Shown one piece after another: positions 1 to 10,174 of a stretch of DNA of 60,210 nt. A program made the translations under genes and the position numbers. The notes beneath the pieces were generated by a model, which saw nothing but the letters and a program-made list of their open reading frames with translations, was not told the DNA's origin and did no database searches. Source of the stretch: Actinomycetes bacterium (GTDB lineage: Bacteria; Actinomycetota; Acidimicrobiia; Acidimicrobiales; RAAP-2); assembly GCA_021781335.1 (NCBI GenBank), contig JAJXXA010000045.1, forward strand, positions 1 through 60,210, given 5' to 3'. Numbering within the stretch: the first letter of the stretch is position 1; the number at the start of each line of letters is the position of its first letter.

Positions 1-543
1 GGCGACGGTGTGCGCACCTTGCGCTTCGGGTACGAAGAGGCTCTGGGCTTCGCGGTCGATCCGCTGGTCGCCGACAAGGACGGCATGTCCGCCGCATTGG
101 CGTTGTGTCGGCTCGCGGAGCGACTGAGTCACGAAGGAAAATCGCTCCTTGATCGGCTCGACCAGATCGAGCACGATTTTGGCGTGCACGCCGGTGGTCA
201 GGTGTCACTACGTGCCGAGGGACCCCAGGCCAGTGAGATGATCCGTGACGTGGTCGCTCGACTGCGGAGTACTCCACCTTCGACGCTCGGCGGACTCGAC
301 GTGAGTGAAGTCATAGACCTCGCCAAGGGGTGGCGTGGTCTCATGGCGACCGACGGTATCTACTTGCGCCTCGGTGACATGGGCCGCGTCGTTGTTCGCC
401 CGTCAGGAACCGAGCCCAAACTGAAGGCGTACATTGAGGTCACGCTCGCGCCTGACGAGAGAAGACTCGTCGAACAGCGTGCCGAGGCGAACGCGTACCT
501 GCGCGCCGTGCGAGACGAATTATCGATCGTCTTGAAATTGTAG
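1..543 (+). CDS. Phosphomannomutase/phosphoglucomutase family protein (alpha-D-phosphohexomutase), C-terminal part, 5' truncated by window edge
   Basis: ORF open at the left edge; C-terminal motif VVVRPSGTEPKLKAYIEV is the phosphate-binding loop of the phosphohexomutase family. Confidence 0.85.
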   Translation, partial: GDGVRTLRFGYEEALGFAVDPLVADKDGMSAALALCRLAERLSHEGKSLLDRLDQIEHDFGVHAGGQVSLRAEGPQASEMIRDVVARLRSTPPSTLGGLDVSEVIDLAKGWRGLMATDGIYLRLGDMGRVVVRPSGTEPKLKAYIEVTLAPDERRLVEQRAEANAYLRAVRDELSIVLKL

Positions 544-807
544 GAGTCGGCGTGCCGGGGATTCAGTGATGCCAAAGGCGACCGACGTGATGTGGATCCT
601 AGAGCGACCACGAGGGCTACGTTGTCGAAGCGCCGAACCCGCGTCACTGGACCACGCACGGTGTTTCGGTGCTGTTCGACCTCTCGTTGAGACAGTCAAG
701 GGCGCTCGCTGGTAGTCACTGCGAGGGACACCGCGACGTCATCTCTCGGGTGTGCGCCAATCGAATTATTTGGGGCCGACTCGAGTCATCAGCGGTACTC
801 TTTCGAC

Positions 808-1353
808 GTGCGTCCACTTCGATACGCCATCAATGTGACTGTGGACGGGTGCTGCGACCATCGAGAAATACCGGTGGAGCAAGACGTCCATCGATATTGG
901 GCTGAGGTCCTCGATAGGGCCGATGCGCTGCTATTCGGTCGCGTGACCTACGAGATGATGGAGTCGGCGTGGCGATCTACAAATGGTGGAACGAGGCCCG
1001 AGTGGATGGGATCATTCGCTCGCTCGATAAACGACGCACGTAAGTATGTGGTGTCGAGCACGTTGAAGGCAGTCGACTGGAACGCGCAGTTGGTCCATGG
1101 GGAACTGGGGGACGCGGTTCAACTGCTTAAAGAGCAGCCGGGCAAAGGGATCTTCGTAGGTGGCGTGAGTCTTCCGCTCGCGTTGACGAAGCTCGGATTA
1201 ATTGATGAGTACGAGTTCGTGGTGCATCCCCGAGTCGTGGGTCACGGACCGACGTTATTGGCGACGCTCGCACAACACGTCGACTTGAGGCTCGTCGGGC
1301 TCACTGAATTCGCGTCAGGAGCGCTATCCATGCGCTACGAACCCAAACGCTAG
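808..1353 (+). CDS. Dihydrofolate reductase family protein (RibD C-terminal-like)
   Basis: MRPLRYAINVTVDGCCDHRE...LLFGRVTYEMMESAW...KYVVSSTL...GVSLPLALTKLGLIDEYEFVVHPRVVGHG; GTG start with TACTCT six nt upstream. Confidence 0.8.
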   Translation: MRPLRYAINVTVDGCCDHREIPVEQDVHRYWAEVLDRADALLFGRVTYEMMESAWRSTNGGTRPEWMGSFARSINDARKYVVSSTLKAVDWNAQLVHGELGDAVQLLKEQPGKGIFVGGVSLPLALTKLGLIDEYEFVVHPRVVGHGPTLLATLAQHVDLRLVGLTEFASGALSMRYEPKR

Positions 1354-1434
1354 GGAACGCAGTCGAGACGCTTCATTCTTCCACGCCAAGTATTCATGCT
1401 TCACGAGGCGAGGCGTCGTCGATGCGATATGCCG

Positions 1435-2550
1435 CTACCTCGAAGCGACCTGCGTCGCACCATCGGCGCGAAGTGCCGCATAGCCGGGCTTGATGACCGT
1501 GTTGATCATCTCAAGGCGCTGGTCGAACTGGTAGAAAGCGCTCTTCGCGGCGTTCAGCGTCAGCCACTCCATGTCATCAAGGCCCCAGTTGAAGGCCTTC
1601 GCGCACGTCTCGAACTCACTGCTCATTGTGATGCCACTCATGAGTCGGTTGTCAGTGTTGAGCGTCACGCGAAATCGCAGCTGACGCAGTAGCTCGATGG
1701 GGTGCGTGGCGATCGACGTCGCGGCGCCGGTGTGGACATTGGAGGTCGGACAGACTTCCAGCGGTATACGTCGGTCCCGGATGAAGTTGGCGAGGCGGCC
1801 CAATTCGTAGTGGTCACCGACCCGCGTGATGTCGTCGACGATGCGTACGCCGTGCCCGAGACGCTCTGCGTCGCAGAACTGCACGGCCTCCCATATCGAC
1901 GGGAGACCAAACGCTTCGCCCGCGTGGATGGTCATATGGAAATTCTCACGCTGGATCAGGTGGAACGCACTTAGATGCTCGGTCGGGGGGAAACCATCCT
2001 CGGGTCCCGCAATATCGAATCCGCACACGCCCTCGTCACGGAACGTGACCGCGAGGCGGGCGATCTCTTCACTGCGATTGTTCTGGCGCATTGCGGAGAG
2101 AATCGGGCGAACGACGATCGTGTGTCCCTCCATCGAGGCCTGGCGGGCCCCGTGGGCAAACCCCGCCAGGACCGAGGCGACGATCTCGTCAAGTGAGAGC
2201 CCCCGATGGGTGTGTAATTCGGGAGCGAAGCGAACCTCGGCGTACACGACGCCGTCGCGCGCGAGGTCGAGCGCGCTCTCACTCGCGACTCGCTCCAGTT
2301 GTTCCTTGGTCTGCATCACGGCGGTGGTGTGCGCAAAGCCCTCGAGGTAGCGAACGAGGTCGCTACCGGGAGCGTCAGCGATGAACCAGCGAGCGAGCTC
2401 TTCTGGGTCGCCCGTGGGTAGACCTTTGTAGTCGATGTCGCGCGCGAGCTCGAGGACGGTCGTTGGACGAAGTCCACCGTCGAGATGCTCGTGCAGCACC
2501 ACCTTCGGGGCTCGTTCGATGATTTCGCGGGTGAGAGAGATGCCTGACAT
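1435..2550 (-). CDS. add: Adenosine deaminase
   Basis: PKVVLHEHLDGGLRP, MTIHAGEAFGLPSIWEAV, ERLGHGVRI, LEVCPTSNVHTGA, VTLNTDNRLMSG motifs. Confidence 0.95.
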   Translation of the reverse strand: MSGISLTREIIERAPKVVLHEHLDGGLRPTTVLELARDIDYKGLPTGDPEELARWFIADAPGSDLVRYLEGFAHTTAVMQTKEQLERVASESALDLARDGVVYAEVRFAPELHTHRGLSLDEIVASVLAGFAHGARQASMEGHTIVVRPILSAMRQNNRSEEIARLAVTFRDEGVCGFDIAGPEDGFPPTEHLSAFHLIQRENFHMTIHAGEAFGLPSIWEAVQFCDAERLGHGVRIVDDITRVGDHYELGRLANFIRDRRIPLEVCPTSNVHTGAATSIATHPIELLRQLRFRVTLNTDNRLMSGITMSSEFETCAKAFNWGLDDMEWLTLNAAKSAFYQFDQRLEMINTVIKPGYAALRADGATQVASR

Positions 2551-2578
2551 GGGTCAAGGTTACTCACCTGTTTGAGCC

Positions 2579-3859
2579 CTACTTCGAGATTCGCTCCAGG
2601 AGCAGCGGCTCGTGCGGGACCGGCTCCTCGCCGAGCACGAGCGCGCGCGTAATGGCGTCGCGTCCCCGTGCGAGATGCTCGTCATCATCGGCGAAGAGCT
2701 CGAAGACGGGTTGACCTGCTTCGACGAACTCTCCCACGCGCGCGAGGCACAAGACGCCGGCGCCGGCACTCACCGGGTCCTCTTTTCGCGCACGTCCGGC
2801 GCCGAGGCGCCACGCGGCGATGCCGACGTCGAGCGCATCGAGCGACTGGATAATGCCGTCTTGTGGCGCCAGCACAACGTCCTTGCACGCACCTTCGGCC
2901 ATCTTGGCGTCGGGGTCTCCTCCCTGGGCTTCGATCATCAAACGGTAGGTGGCGTACGCGGACCCGTCATCGAGTTTGCTCGCGGGGTCTGCGTCCAGGC
3001 CGACCAACTCGAGCATGGTGCGAGCCAGGGCCACTGTGAGTTCTCGCACGTCGCTCGGCCCACCTCCTCGCAGGACGTCGATGGACTCGGTCACTTCGAG
3101 GGCGTTACCGACGGCGCGGCCGAGCGGTTGGTTCATCGCGGTCAGTTGCGCCACGGTCGCCACGCCATGACTCGTTCCGAGTGCCACCATGGTCTGGGCG
3201 AGTAGTCGTGCGCGGTCATGGGTCTTGATGAACGCGCCGCGACCGACCTTGACGTCCAGAACGAGCGCATTGGTGCCTTCGGCGATCTTCTTGGACATGA
3301 TCGAAGACGAGATCAGTGGAATGGATTCGACCGTCCCGGTGACGTCTCGAAGTGCGTAGAGTCTCCGATCCACCGGTGCGAGGCCCTGGCCCGCCGCGCA
3401 GATCACCGCACCTACGTCCTCCAGTTGACTGCGGATCTCATCGTTCGAGAGCGACGCACGCCAACCCGGTATTGACTCGAGTTTGTCGAGTGTGCCGCCG
3501 GTGTGACCGAGGCCCCGTCCAGAGAGCTGGGGGACTGCAGCACCGCACGAGGCGACCAAGGGGGCGAGGATCAGGGAGATCTTGTCGCCCACACCACCCG
3601 TCGAATGCTTATCCACGCTGGGTCGAGAGAGGCCCTTCAAGTCCAGTCGTTCACCCGAGGCGATCATCTGGTCCGTCCACGTCAAAAGCTCGCGCGGCTC
3701 CAATCCGTTGAAGAAGATGGCCATGAGCAGCGCTGACATCTGCTCGTCGGCCACCTCACCCTTCATGTAGGCGTCCAGCATCCACGTGATGGCGTCGTCG
3801 CTCAGAGCGCCTCCGTCACGCTTGGCGGTGATGATCTCAACAGCGGAGAATGCGCTCAC
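2579..3859 (-). CDS. deoA: Thymidine (pyrimidine-nucleoside) phosphorylase
   Basis: DKHSTGGVGDKISLILAPLVASCGAAVPQLSGRGLGHTGGTLDKLESIPGW signature. Confidence 0.95.
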   Translation of the reverse strand: MSAFSAVEIITAKRDGGALSDDAITWMLDAYMKGEVADEQMSALLMAIFFNGLEPRELLTWTDQMIASGERLDLKGLSRPSVDKHSTGGVGDKISLILAPLVASCGAAVPQLSGRGLGHTGGTLDKLESIPGWRASLSNDEIRSQLEDVGAVICAAGQGLAPVDRRLYALRDVTGTVESIPLISSSIMSKKIAEGTNALVLDVKVGRGAFIKTHDRARLLAQTMVALGTSHGVATVAQLTAMNQPLGRAVGNALEVTESIDVLRGGGPSDVRELTVALARTMLELVGLDADPASKLDDGSAYATYRLMIEAQGGDPDAKMAEGACKDVVLAPQDGIIQSLDALDVGIAAWRLGAGRARKEDPVSAGAGVLCLARVGEFVEAGQPVFELFADDDEHLARGRDAITRALVLGEEPVPHEPLLLERISK

Positions 3860-4275
3860 GAACTCTTCCTGGTGTCGAGGTCGTCGGGACCAAACGCATC
3901 GGGCAGGAGTTCATGGAGATGGCGTGGTGCCACGTCGGGACCGTAATCAACCAGGAGTCCACCACCACCGTGCTCGTACAGCACCTGACGGCATCGGCCA
4001 CACGGCGCGATTGGCTGTTCATCGCCCGCGACAATCGTCACTGCGGCGAGACGTCCTCCACCGATACGCGCGAGATCGCTCACGAGCGAACACTCGGCGC
4101 ACAATGTCAGCCCGTAACTCGCGTTCTCCACGTTGGCGCCCGATACGAAGCGACCGTCGGTCGTGTAGCCGCACGCTCCTACTCGGACCTTCGAGTACGG
4201 GGCGTAGGACGTCGTCGTCGCGTGACGTGCTCGCTCGCGTAATTCATTCCACGGAATCTCACTGAGGGAACTCAC
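3856..4275 (-). CDS. cdd: Cytidine deaminase
   Basis: VRVGACGYTTDGRFVSGANVENASYGLTLCAECSL and PCGRCRQVLYEHGG zinc motifs; GTG start at 4275 preferred over the longer ORF start at 4302; overlaps deoA start by 4 nt. Confidence 0.93.
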   Translation of the reverse strand: MSSLSEIPWNELRERARHATTTSYAPYSKVRVGACGYTTDGRFVSGANVENASYGLTLCAECSLVSDLARIGGGRLAAVTIVAGDEQPIAPCGRCRQVLYEHGGGGLLVDYGPDVAPRHLHELLPDAFGPDDLDTRKSS

Positions 4276-4324
4276 AATCAAACAGTACACTTCGCTGTGC
4301 ATGAATAATTTCTACGATGTCCCA

Positions 4325-5230
4325 ATGAGGATGCACGACGAGGTGTCGACTGCGTTAAAGGAAGATCGAGGTGTTGTCGCGCTCGAGACGACAATCGTCG
4401 TCCAAGGTCTTCCCGCGCCGGTAAATATCGAAGTGGCGCGTGACTGCGAAGCGGCGGTGCGTTCGAGTGGTTCGGTGCCCGCCACCATCGGGATCCTTGA
4501 GGGCGAGATCGTCGTCGGTCTCACGAGCGAAGAACTCGAGCGACTGGCCGAACCTTCACGACAAGCCGCCAAACTCTCCGCGCGAGACATCGGTATCGCG
4601 CTCGCGCGTGGCGTCGATGGAGCCACCACCGTGGCGGGGACTATCGCCATCGCCGAGAAGGCGGGTATCGAGGTGATGGCGACCGGCGGGCTCGGTGGCG
4701 TGCACCGTGACGCCGCGCACAGCTTTGACGAATCAGCCGACCTGACGGCGTTGTCACGTACCTCGATCGTGGTCGTCGCATCGGGCGTGAAATCGATCCT
4801 TGACATCGGAGCGACCCTGGAGCGCCTCGATTCCCTCGGTGTCGCCGTCGCGGGATACCGCACGCACCAATTTCCAGGCTTCTATCGCAGCGATAGCGGG
4901 TTCTCGCTCGACTGGTCCCTTGAGAGCCCCGCGCAAGTGGCGGCGGCATTTCGTGGACATCGGCGGTTCTCGAGTGCGGGGCTCTTGGTCGCCAATCCCA
5001 TTGACGACGACCATCAACTCGACGGACAACTCCATGACGACGCGCTCGAGAGCGCTCTCGCAATGGCCGAGCGACTCGGCGTGAGCGGTAAGGATGTCAC
5101 GCCAGTACTACTGGCCGAGTTCGCTCGATTCAGCGAGGGTCGTAGCGTCAAGGTGAACCAGGACCTCGTCGTGGCCAATGCGCTCTTGGCGGGCGCTATC
5201 GCGATGGAGATCGCCCGAGCCCGCGCGTGA
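4325..5230 (+). CDS. psuG: Pseudouridine-5'-phosphate glycosidase
   Basis: VVALETTIVVQGLPAPVN, GGLGGVHRDAAHSFDESADL, SGVKSILDIGATLERLDSLGVAVAGYRTHQFPGFY; start may alternatively be 4301 or 4331. Confidence 0.93.
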   Translation: MRMHDEVSTALKEDRGVVALETTIVVQGLPAPVNIEVARDCEAAVRSSGSVPATIGILEGEIVVGLTSEELERLAEPSRQAAKLSARDIGIALARGVDGATTVAGTIAIAEKAGIEVMATGGLGGVHRDAAHSFDESADLTALSRTSIVVVASGVKSILDIGATLERLDSLGVAVAGYRTHQFPGFYRSDSGFSLDWSLESPAQVAAAFRGHRRFSSAGLLVANPIDDDHQLDGQLHDDALESALAMAERLGVSGKDVTPVLLAEFARFSEGRSVKVNQDLVVANALLAGAIAMEIARARA

Positions 5231-6102
5231 GCTCACGCATCGTCGTCATCGGTGATGCCATGCTCGACGTCATCGTGCGCCCGCTCGGTCCCGTGGCGCC
5301 GACCAGTGACACGCCGTCTCGGGTGAGGATCTCGCGCGGTGGCTCCGCCGCCAACATGGCGGTCACCCTCGCGCGCCATCACGACGTCACCTACGTTGGT
5401 GTCGTTGGCGACGACGAGTCTGGAGCGATGTTCGCGCGCGACCTTGAGCGCGAGCGAGTGACACCGAGACTTGAGACCGTGAGCGGGTCGACGGGGGTCG
5501 TGGTGGCGTTGGTCGACCGCGATGGTCAACGCGCGATGATGACCGATCGTGGCGTCAACTGCGAGCTCTCGTTGGCACACGTCCGCGCTGCGCTCGCGGA
5601 TCATTTCGACCATTTGCACGTCTCGGGTTACACGGTCCTCGACGACGCAACGAGAGCAATAGCCAGTGAAGCGCTGGATCTTTCGCGCGCTCGAGGCGCA
5701 TCAACGTCAGTTGATACGTGCTCGCTGGCCCCGCTCGAGAAGTTGGGTGCTGGTGTCTTCCTGCACGCGATTGGACCTGTCACCATGCTCTTCGCGAACG
5801 AAGAAGAGGCCCTCGCACTCGCGAACGATGCCGACATCGCAACTGCTAGTGAGCGTCTTGCACAAGGCGTTGACGAGTTGATCATCACGCGGGGGGCGAA
5901 TGGCGCACTGGTCATTCGCGGTGACGACCATTGGCACGCCGACGCGAAGCCCGTCGAGGTCCTCGACACCACTGGCGCGGGTGACGCCGCGACGGGCTCG
6001 TACCTGGCGGCGCGCTTAACCGGTGCTGGGTGTGACGTCGCGCTCGAGCTCGCGATGGCGAACGCCGCGACGGTGGTCGGCCACTTAGGGGCCAGTGATT
6101 GA
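5227..6102 (+). CDS. PfkB family carbohydrate kinase, candidate pseudouridine kinase
   Basis: RISRGGSAANMAVTLARH and LDTTGAGDAATGSYLA PfkB signatures; overlaps the psuG stop by 4 nt. Confidence 0.85.
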   Translation: MSSRIVVIGDAMLDVIVRPLGPVAPTSDTPSRVRISRGGSAANMAVTLARHHDVTYVGVVGDDESGAMFARDLERERVTPRLETVSGSTGVVVALVDRDGQRAMMTDRGVNCELSLAHVRAALADHFDHLHVSGYTVLDDATRAIASEALDLSRARGASTSVDTCSLAPLEKLGAGVFLHAIGPVTMLFANEEEALALANDADIATASERLAQGVDELIITRGANGALVIRGDDHWHADAKPVEVLDTTGAGDAATGSYLAARLTGAGCDVALELAMANAATVVGHLGASD

Positions 6103-6105
6103 GCC

Positions 6106-7413
6106 CTATTCGCGGTGATAGGGGATACCATCAGCCGCCGGCGCGCGAACGCGACCGATGAGACCTGAGACCACGGCGATGGTGATGATGTACGGGAACA
6201 TGTTGAGGATGTAGGTCGAGACCGGCACGTTGTAGGTCTGGAGGTTCTGTGAGAGATACACCGAAAGACCGAAGAGGACTGAGGCGACCACCGCACCCGA
6301 GGGTCGCCAGCGACCAAATATCATCGCGGCCAGGGCGATGTACCCGAGTCCCGAGGTGTACCCCGGCTGGAACTGGCCCTGGGAGGCCATGAACGCAACA
6401 CCCCCCACGCCGGCGATGGCGCCACCCAGGACGACATTGATGTAGCGCACGCGCACGACGTTGATGCCAACGGTTGCGGCGGCTCGGGGGTGTTCACCAA
6501 CGGCGCGTACGTGCAGCCCGTAGCGGGTCTTGAAGAGGGCGAAACTCACCGCGCCGACGAGGATCAGCATGAAGTAGAAGAATCCCGATTGATCGAAGAA
6601 GACCGGTCCGATGATGGGGATCTTCGAGATGAGGGGGATTGCGAGGTTGGGCGCGAGGGTGCCGGTGTTGAACTGGGGGAACGGTGTGAACACCTGAAGG
6701 TTCAGATACGACGAGAAACTGCCGATCATGGTGACGAGCACCACGCCCACGATGATCTGATCGGAGAGGTAGCGAAGTGAGAGGAAAGCGAGGAGCAGTC
6801 CGAGCAGTCCACCGATCACTGCGCCGCCGAGCGCGGCGAAGATGAAACTGTGCGTGGTCGAGGCCAACATGGTTCCGATGAAGGCACCACCGATGAACTG
6901 ACCTTCGATGGCGATGTTCACAACGCCCGAACGCTCGCACATGACTCCAGAGAGTGCACCGAAGATGAGCACCATCGCGACTTCGGAACTTCCAATGAGG
7001 ACGGCAGTGAAATTGATGACCGGCACCGGTGAAGGCCCGGGCGTTCGCACCACCCAAAAGAGCAGCGCGAACAAGAAGAGCACGGCCACGACACCGAAGC
7101 GAACCATCACCGCGCGTCGTGGCGAACGAATGATGACTTCGAGGCCGAGCGCGACCATCAACAGTGCGATGACGGCGTTGACCCATCGGGTCGCAACAGT
7201 GAGGTCGCTCACGTGCCAGGGTGCGTTACTGAGGTTGACTGGATTGAAGGTCAATCCGGAGTGCGCTGCGCTCGAGACGCCCATGGCGAAGACGAGGCCG
7301 GTGAACACTCCGATGCCGATCATGATGGCGCCGATCGCACGAGTTCGTCCGCTCGCGGCGGCGGCCGCTTCGTTAGCTTGTGGCGTTACGCCGACGATGC
7401 TCACGAGTTCCAT
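6106..7413 (-). CDS. ABC transporter permease (BMP/nucleoside-simple sugar type)
   Basis: Multiple TM segments; GVMCERSGVVNIAIEGQFIGGAF and AVGEHPRAAATVGINV motifs; start re-assigned to MELVSIVG inside the longer ORF (to 7605). Confidence 0.88.
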   Translation of the reverse strand: MELVSIVGVTPQANEAAAAASGRTRAIGAIMIGIGVFTGLVFAMGVSSAAHSGLTFNPVNLSNAPWHVSDLTVATRWVNAVIALLMVALGLEVIIRSPRRAVMVRFGVVAVLFLFALLFWVVRTPGPSPVPVINFTAVLIGSSEVAMVLIFGALSGVMCERSGVVNIAIEGQFIGGAFIGTMLASTTHSFIFAALGGAVIGGLLGLLLAFLSLRYLSDQIIVGVVLVTMIGSFSSYLNLQVFTPFPQFNTGTLAPNLAIPLISKIPIIGPVFFDQSGFFYFMLILVGAVSFALFKTRYGLHVRAVGEHPRAAATVGINVVRVRYINVVLGGAIAGVGGVAFMASQGQFQPGYTSGLGYIALAAMIFGRWRPSGAVVASVLFGLSVYLSQNLQTYNVPVSTYILNMFPYIITIAVVSGLIGRVRAPAADGIPYHRE

Positions 7414-8660
7414 CCCTTCGTTGCGAGCTGAACCGTGGCCGTTGGCGACGTGCGAAGTCGGAATATCTCTTTCACGAGCACCGGTGTCGCGACGAACAGT
7501 ACGACGGCCGATTGGATGATGGTCGCGAGGTCCAAGGGGATGCCGGTGCTCGCCTGCATGGAGCGCCCGCCTACGCCGAGCGCAGCGAAGAGCAGGGACG
7601 CCCACACGATCCCCATGGGACGGTTGCGACCGAGCAGGGCGACGGTGATGGCCGTGAAGCCGATTCCGGCGTTACCGATCAGAAAGCCACCGTCGATGAA
7701 GTGCGTGGTGCTCGCCGCCTGAACGATGCCGGCGAGTCCGGCGAGTCCACCCGAGATGAGAAAGACGAGCACCATGATGGCGCGAGAATTGATACCCGAG
7801 GCCCGAGCAGCAGTGGGATTGGCGCCGGTGACGCGAAAGTCGAAACCCAAGGAGGAGCGGTCGAGGAACCACCACGCGAACACCACTACGGCCGCCGCGA
7901 CGAAGATGCCGTAACTGACGCGAAGCCCCGAGGCGACGCCGAAGATCGGCGCGAGCTGCGAGGACGGGTCCATCATCCGTGAGATGTCGTTTTGTTGTCC
8001 GGGTTGCTGAAGGGGCGTGGAGAGCACCACGAAGAGCAAGAATGCGTACACGACGTAGTTGAGCATGATCGTGACGATCACCTCGTGGGCGCCCGTATAG
8101 GCCTTCAAGAGACCGGGGATGGCGCCCGCGATGACGCCACCGGCGAGTCCCGCCAGCAACGTGAGGGGTATGTGGATGATGGTGGGCATGTGCAGCATCG
8201 AGCCCACCGCGGCGCCGGCAATGCCGCCGAGCACCGCCTGACCGTTGGCGCCAATGTTGAAGATGCCCGTTTGGAAGGCGATACCTACTCCCATGCTCGC
8301 AATGATCAACGGCGTCGCGTAGGTGAGCGTCTCAGAGAGTGGCGTCATCGTGGCGTCCCACCCCTTACCGGTGGTGATCGAGTGCCACAGTCCAGGTGGG
8401 TCGATGATGGAGCCGGTGAACATGGCCCGGTAGGCCGCACCGACGTTGTCGGCGGTGACTTTGACCGCGTGCCACGGAGAGCCCCAACTGTGGAAGATGT
8501 CGCGCCACGCGTTGAGGACAACTGGCGTCGTGAAGATGATGATGAGAGCCCCGAGGACCAGTCCGAGAACGAGGGCAATGAACGCGATGACGATTGGACT
8601 CGTCGAGGAGAAACGGTGTCGAAGCGTCACAGCGCGGCGTGGGGTATCAGACATGCGCAC
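7401..8660 (-). CDS. ABC transporter permease (BMP/nucleoside-simple sugar type)
   Basis: TM-rich; GIAFQTGIFNIGANGQAVLGGIAGAAVG and FRVTGANPTAARASGI; overlaps neighbouring transporter genes. Confidence 0.88.
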   Translation of the reverse strand: MRMSDTPRRAVTLRHRFSSTSPIVIAFIALVLGLVLGALIIIFTTPVVLNAWRDIFHSWGSPWHAVKVTADNVGAAYRAMFTGSIIDPPGLWHSITTGKGWDATMTPLSETLTYATPLIIASMGVGIAFQTGIFNIGANGQAVLGGIAGAAVGSMLHMPTIIHIPLTLLAGLAGGVIAGAIPGLLKAYTGAHEVIVTIMLNYVVYAFLLFVVLSTPLQQPGQQNDISRMMDPSSQLAPIFGVASGLRVSYGIFVAAAVVVFAWWFLDRSSLGFDFRVTGANPTAARASGINSRAIMVLVFLISGGLAGLAGIVQAASTTHFIDGGFLIGNAGIGFTAITVALLGRNRPMGIVWASLLFAALGVGGRSMQASTGIPLDLATIIQSAVVLFVATPVLVKEIFRLRTSPTATVQLATKGWNS

Positions 8661-10161
8661 CTTCTGAGGTCGTGCCGGTCATGAGCAGCCCAATCGCTTC
8701 GCGGCTGGTGCTCGGATCGACGATGCCACTGATCTTGCCCGCATACATCACCGCAACACGGTCACCAAGTGCGAGGACTTCGTCAAGTTCTGACGACACG
8801 ATGAGTGCCGCATTCCCCTTGTTTCGGTTGTCGACTATTTGCTTATGCACGTATTCAATCGATCCGACGTCGAGTCCGCGCGTTGGCTGGGACGCCATGA
8901 GAAACGCGAGGGGACGAGAGAGCTCTCGTGCCACGATGACCTTTTGCTGATTGCCGCCCGAGAGTGAACTCGCTTCTTCGAATATCGAGGTGGTGCGGAT
9001 GTCGAACTCTTTGACCAATTGCTCGGCGTTCTGGCGCACGGCCGTGAGATTCCTCGAGCCGTGACGGGCAAAAGGAGCGCGACGGGGCGTGTTGAGCACC
9101 AAGTTGTCGGCGACCGACATTGACAGCACCAGACCGTCACGGTGGCGATCTTCTGGGATGTGACCTAGACCAGCGTCGAGAACCTGGCGCGGTGACTTGT
9201 TCGTGATGTCTCGGCCGTTGAGGGTGATGGTGCCCGACTCCACGTGTCGCATTCCAGCGATCGCCTCTACGAGTTCAGTCTGTCCGTTGCCTTGGACACC
9301 CGCGAGTGCGAGGATCTCGCCCGCACGAACGTCGAGCGACACGCCGTTGACGGCGATGAGCCCTCGGTCGTCACGCACCACCAGGTCGCGAATTTCAAAA
9401 ACCTGATCACCTGGGGTGAACGCGGACTTCTCGACTGTGAGGTTGACGTCGCGTCCGACCATCAAGGATGCGAGTTCCCCCTCGGTGTCGGTTGGCTGGG
9501 CGGTGCCAACGACGCGACCCTGGCGGATGATGGTGATCACGTCGGCGACCGCCTTCACTTCCTTCAATTTGTGAGTGATGAACAGGATCGACTTTCCCGC
9601 CGCAGCGAGCGAGCGCATGATGTCCATCAATGCGTCGATTTCTTGGGGCGTGAGCACCGCTGTGGGTTCGTCGAGAATCAGGAGTTCGGCGTCGTGGCTG
9701 AGTGATTTCAAGATCTCGACGCGCTGCTGGAGGCCGACAGGGAGATTCTCGACGATCGCGTCGGGATCGACGTCGAGGTTGAACTCCTTCGACACTCGCT
9801 TGATGTCGTCAGTCGCCTTCTTGTAGTCAACCCGGTTGATCGACTTGGTGGGCTCGAAGCCGAGAACGACGTTCTCGGTGACGGTGAAGACCGGAACCAA
9901 CATGAAGTGCTGGTGCACCATGCCGATGCCACGTCGCACCGCCTCGCCCGAGTTCTCGAATTTGACGGGGTCGCCATCGATGAGGATTTCACCTTCATCG
10001 GGGTGTAGCAGACCGAACAGCACGTTCATCAACGTTGACTTCCCGGCCCCGTTCTCACCCAGCAGGCAGTGGATCTGGCCGGGTTCGACGGTGATGCTGA
10101 TCTGGTCGTTGGCGGTGAATGAGCCAAAACGTTTGGTTATGCCGCGCAGTTCTAATCGCAT
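8647..10161 (-). CDS. ABC transporter ATP-binding protein, duplicated ATPase (nucleoside/simple sugar)
   Basis: Walker A GENGAGKST, LSGGNQQKVIVARELSR in second domain, two ABC halves. Confidence 0.92.
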   Translation of the reverse strand: MRLELRGITKRFGSFTANDQISITVEPGQIHCLLGENGAGKSTLMNVLFGLLHPDEGEILIDGDPVKFENSGEAVRRGIGMVHQHFMLVPVFTVTENVVLGFEPTKSINRVDYKKATDDIKRVSKEFNLDVDPDAIVENLPVGLQQRVEILKSLSHDAELLILDEPTAVLTPQEIDALMDIMRSLAAAGKSILFITHKLKEVKAVADVITIIRQGRVVGTAQPTDTEGELASLMVGRDVNLTVEKSAFTPGDQVFEIRDLVVRDDRGLIAVNGVSLDVRAGEILALAGVQGNGQTELVEAIAGMRHVESGTITLNGRDITNKSPRQVLDAGLGHIPEDRHRDGLVLSMSVADNLVLNTPRRAPFARHGSRNLTAVRQNAEQLVKEFDIRTTSIFEEASSLSGGNQQKVIVARELSRPLAFLMASQPTRGLDVGSIEYVHKQIVDNRNKGNAALIVSSELDEVLALGDRVAVMYAGKISGIVDPSTSREAIGLLMTGTTSEGAHV

Positions 10162-10174
10162 CAGATGTCATCGT

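Noticed and set aside
7414-7605. 64-aa N-terminal extension of the BMP permease ORF
   Set aside because: Overlaps the upstream permease C-terminus out of frame and has non-membrane, Arg-rich composition; MELVSIVG start is better.
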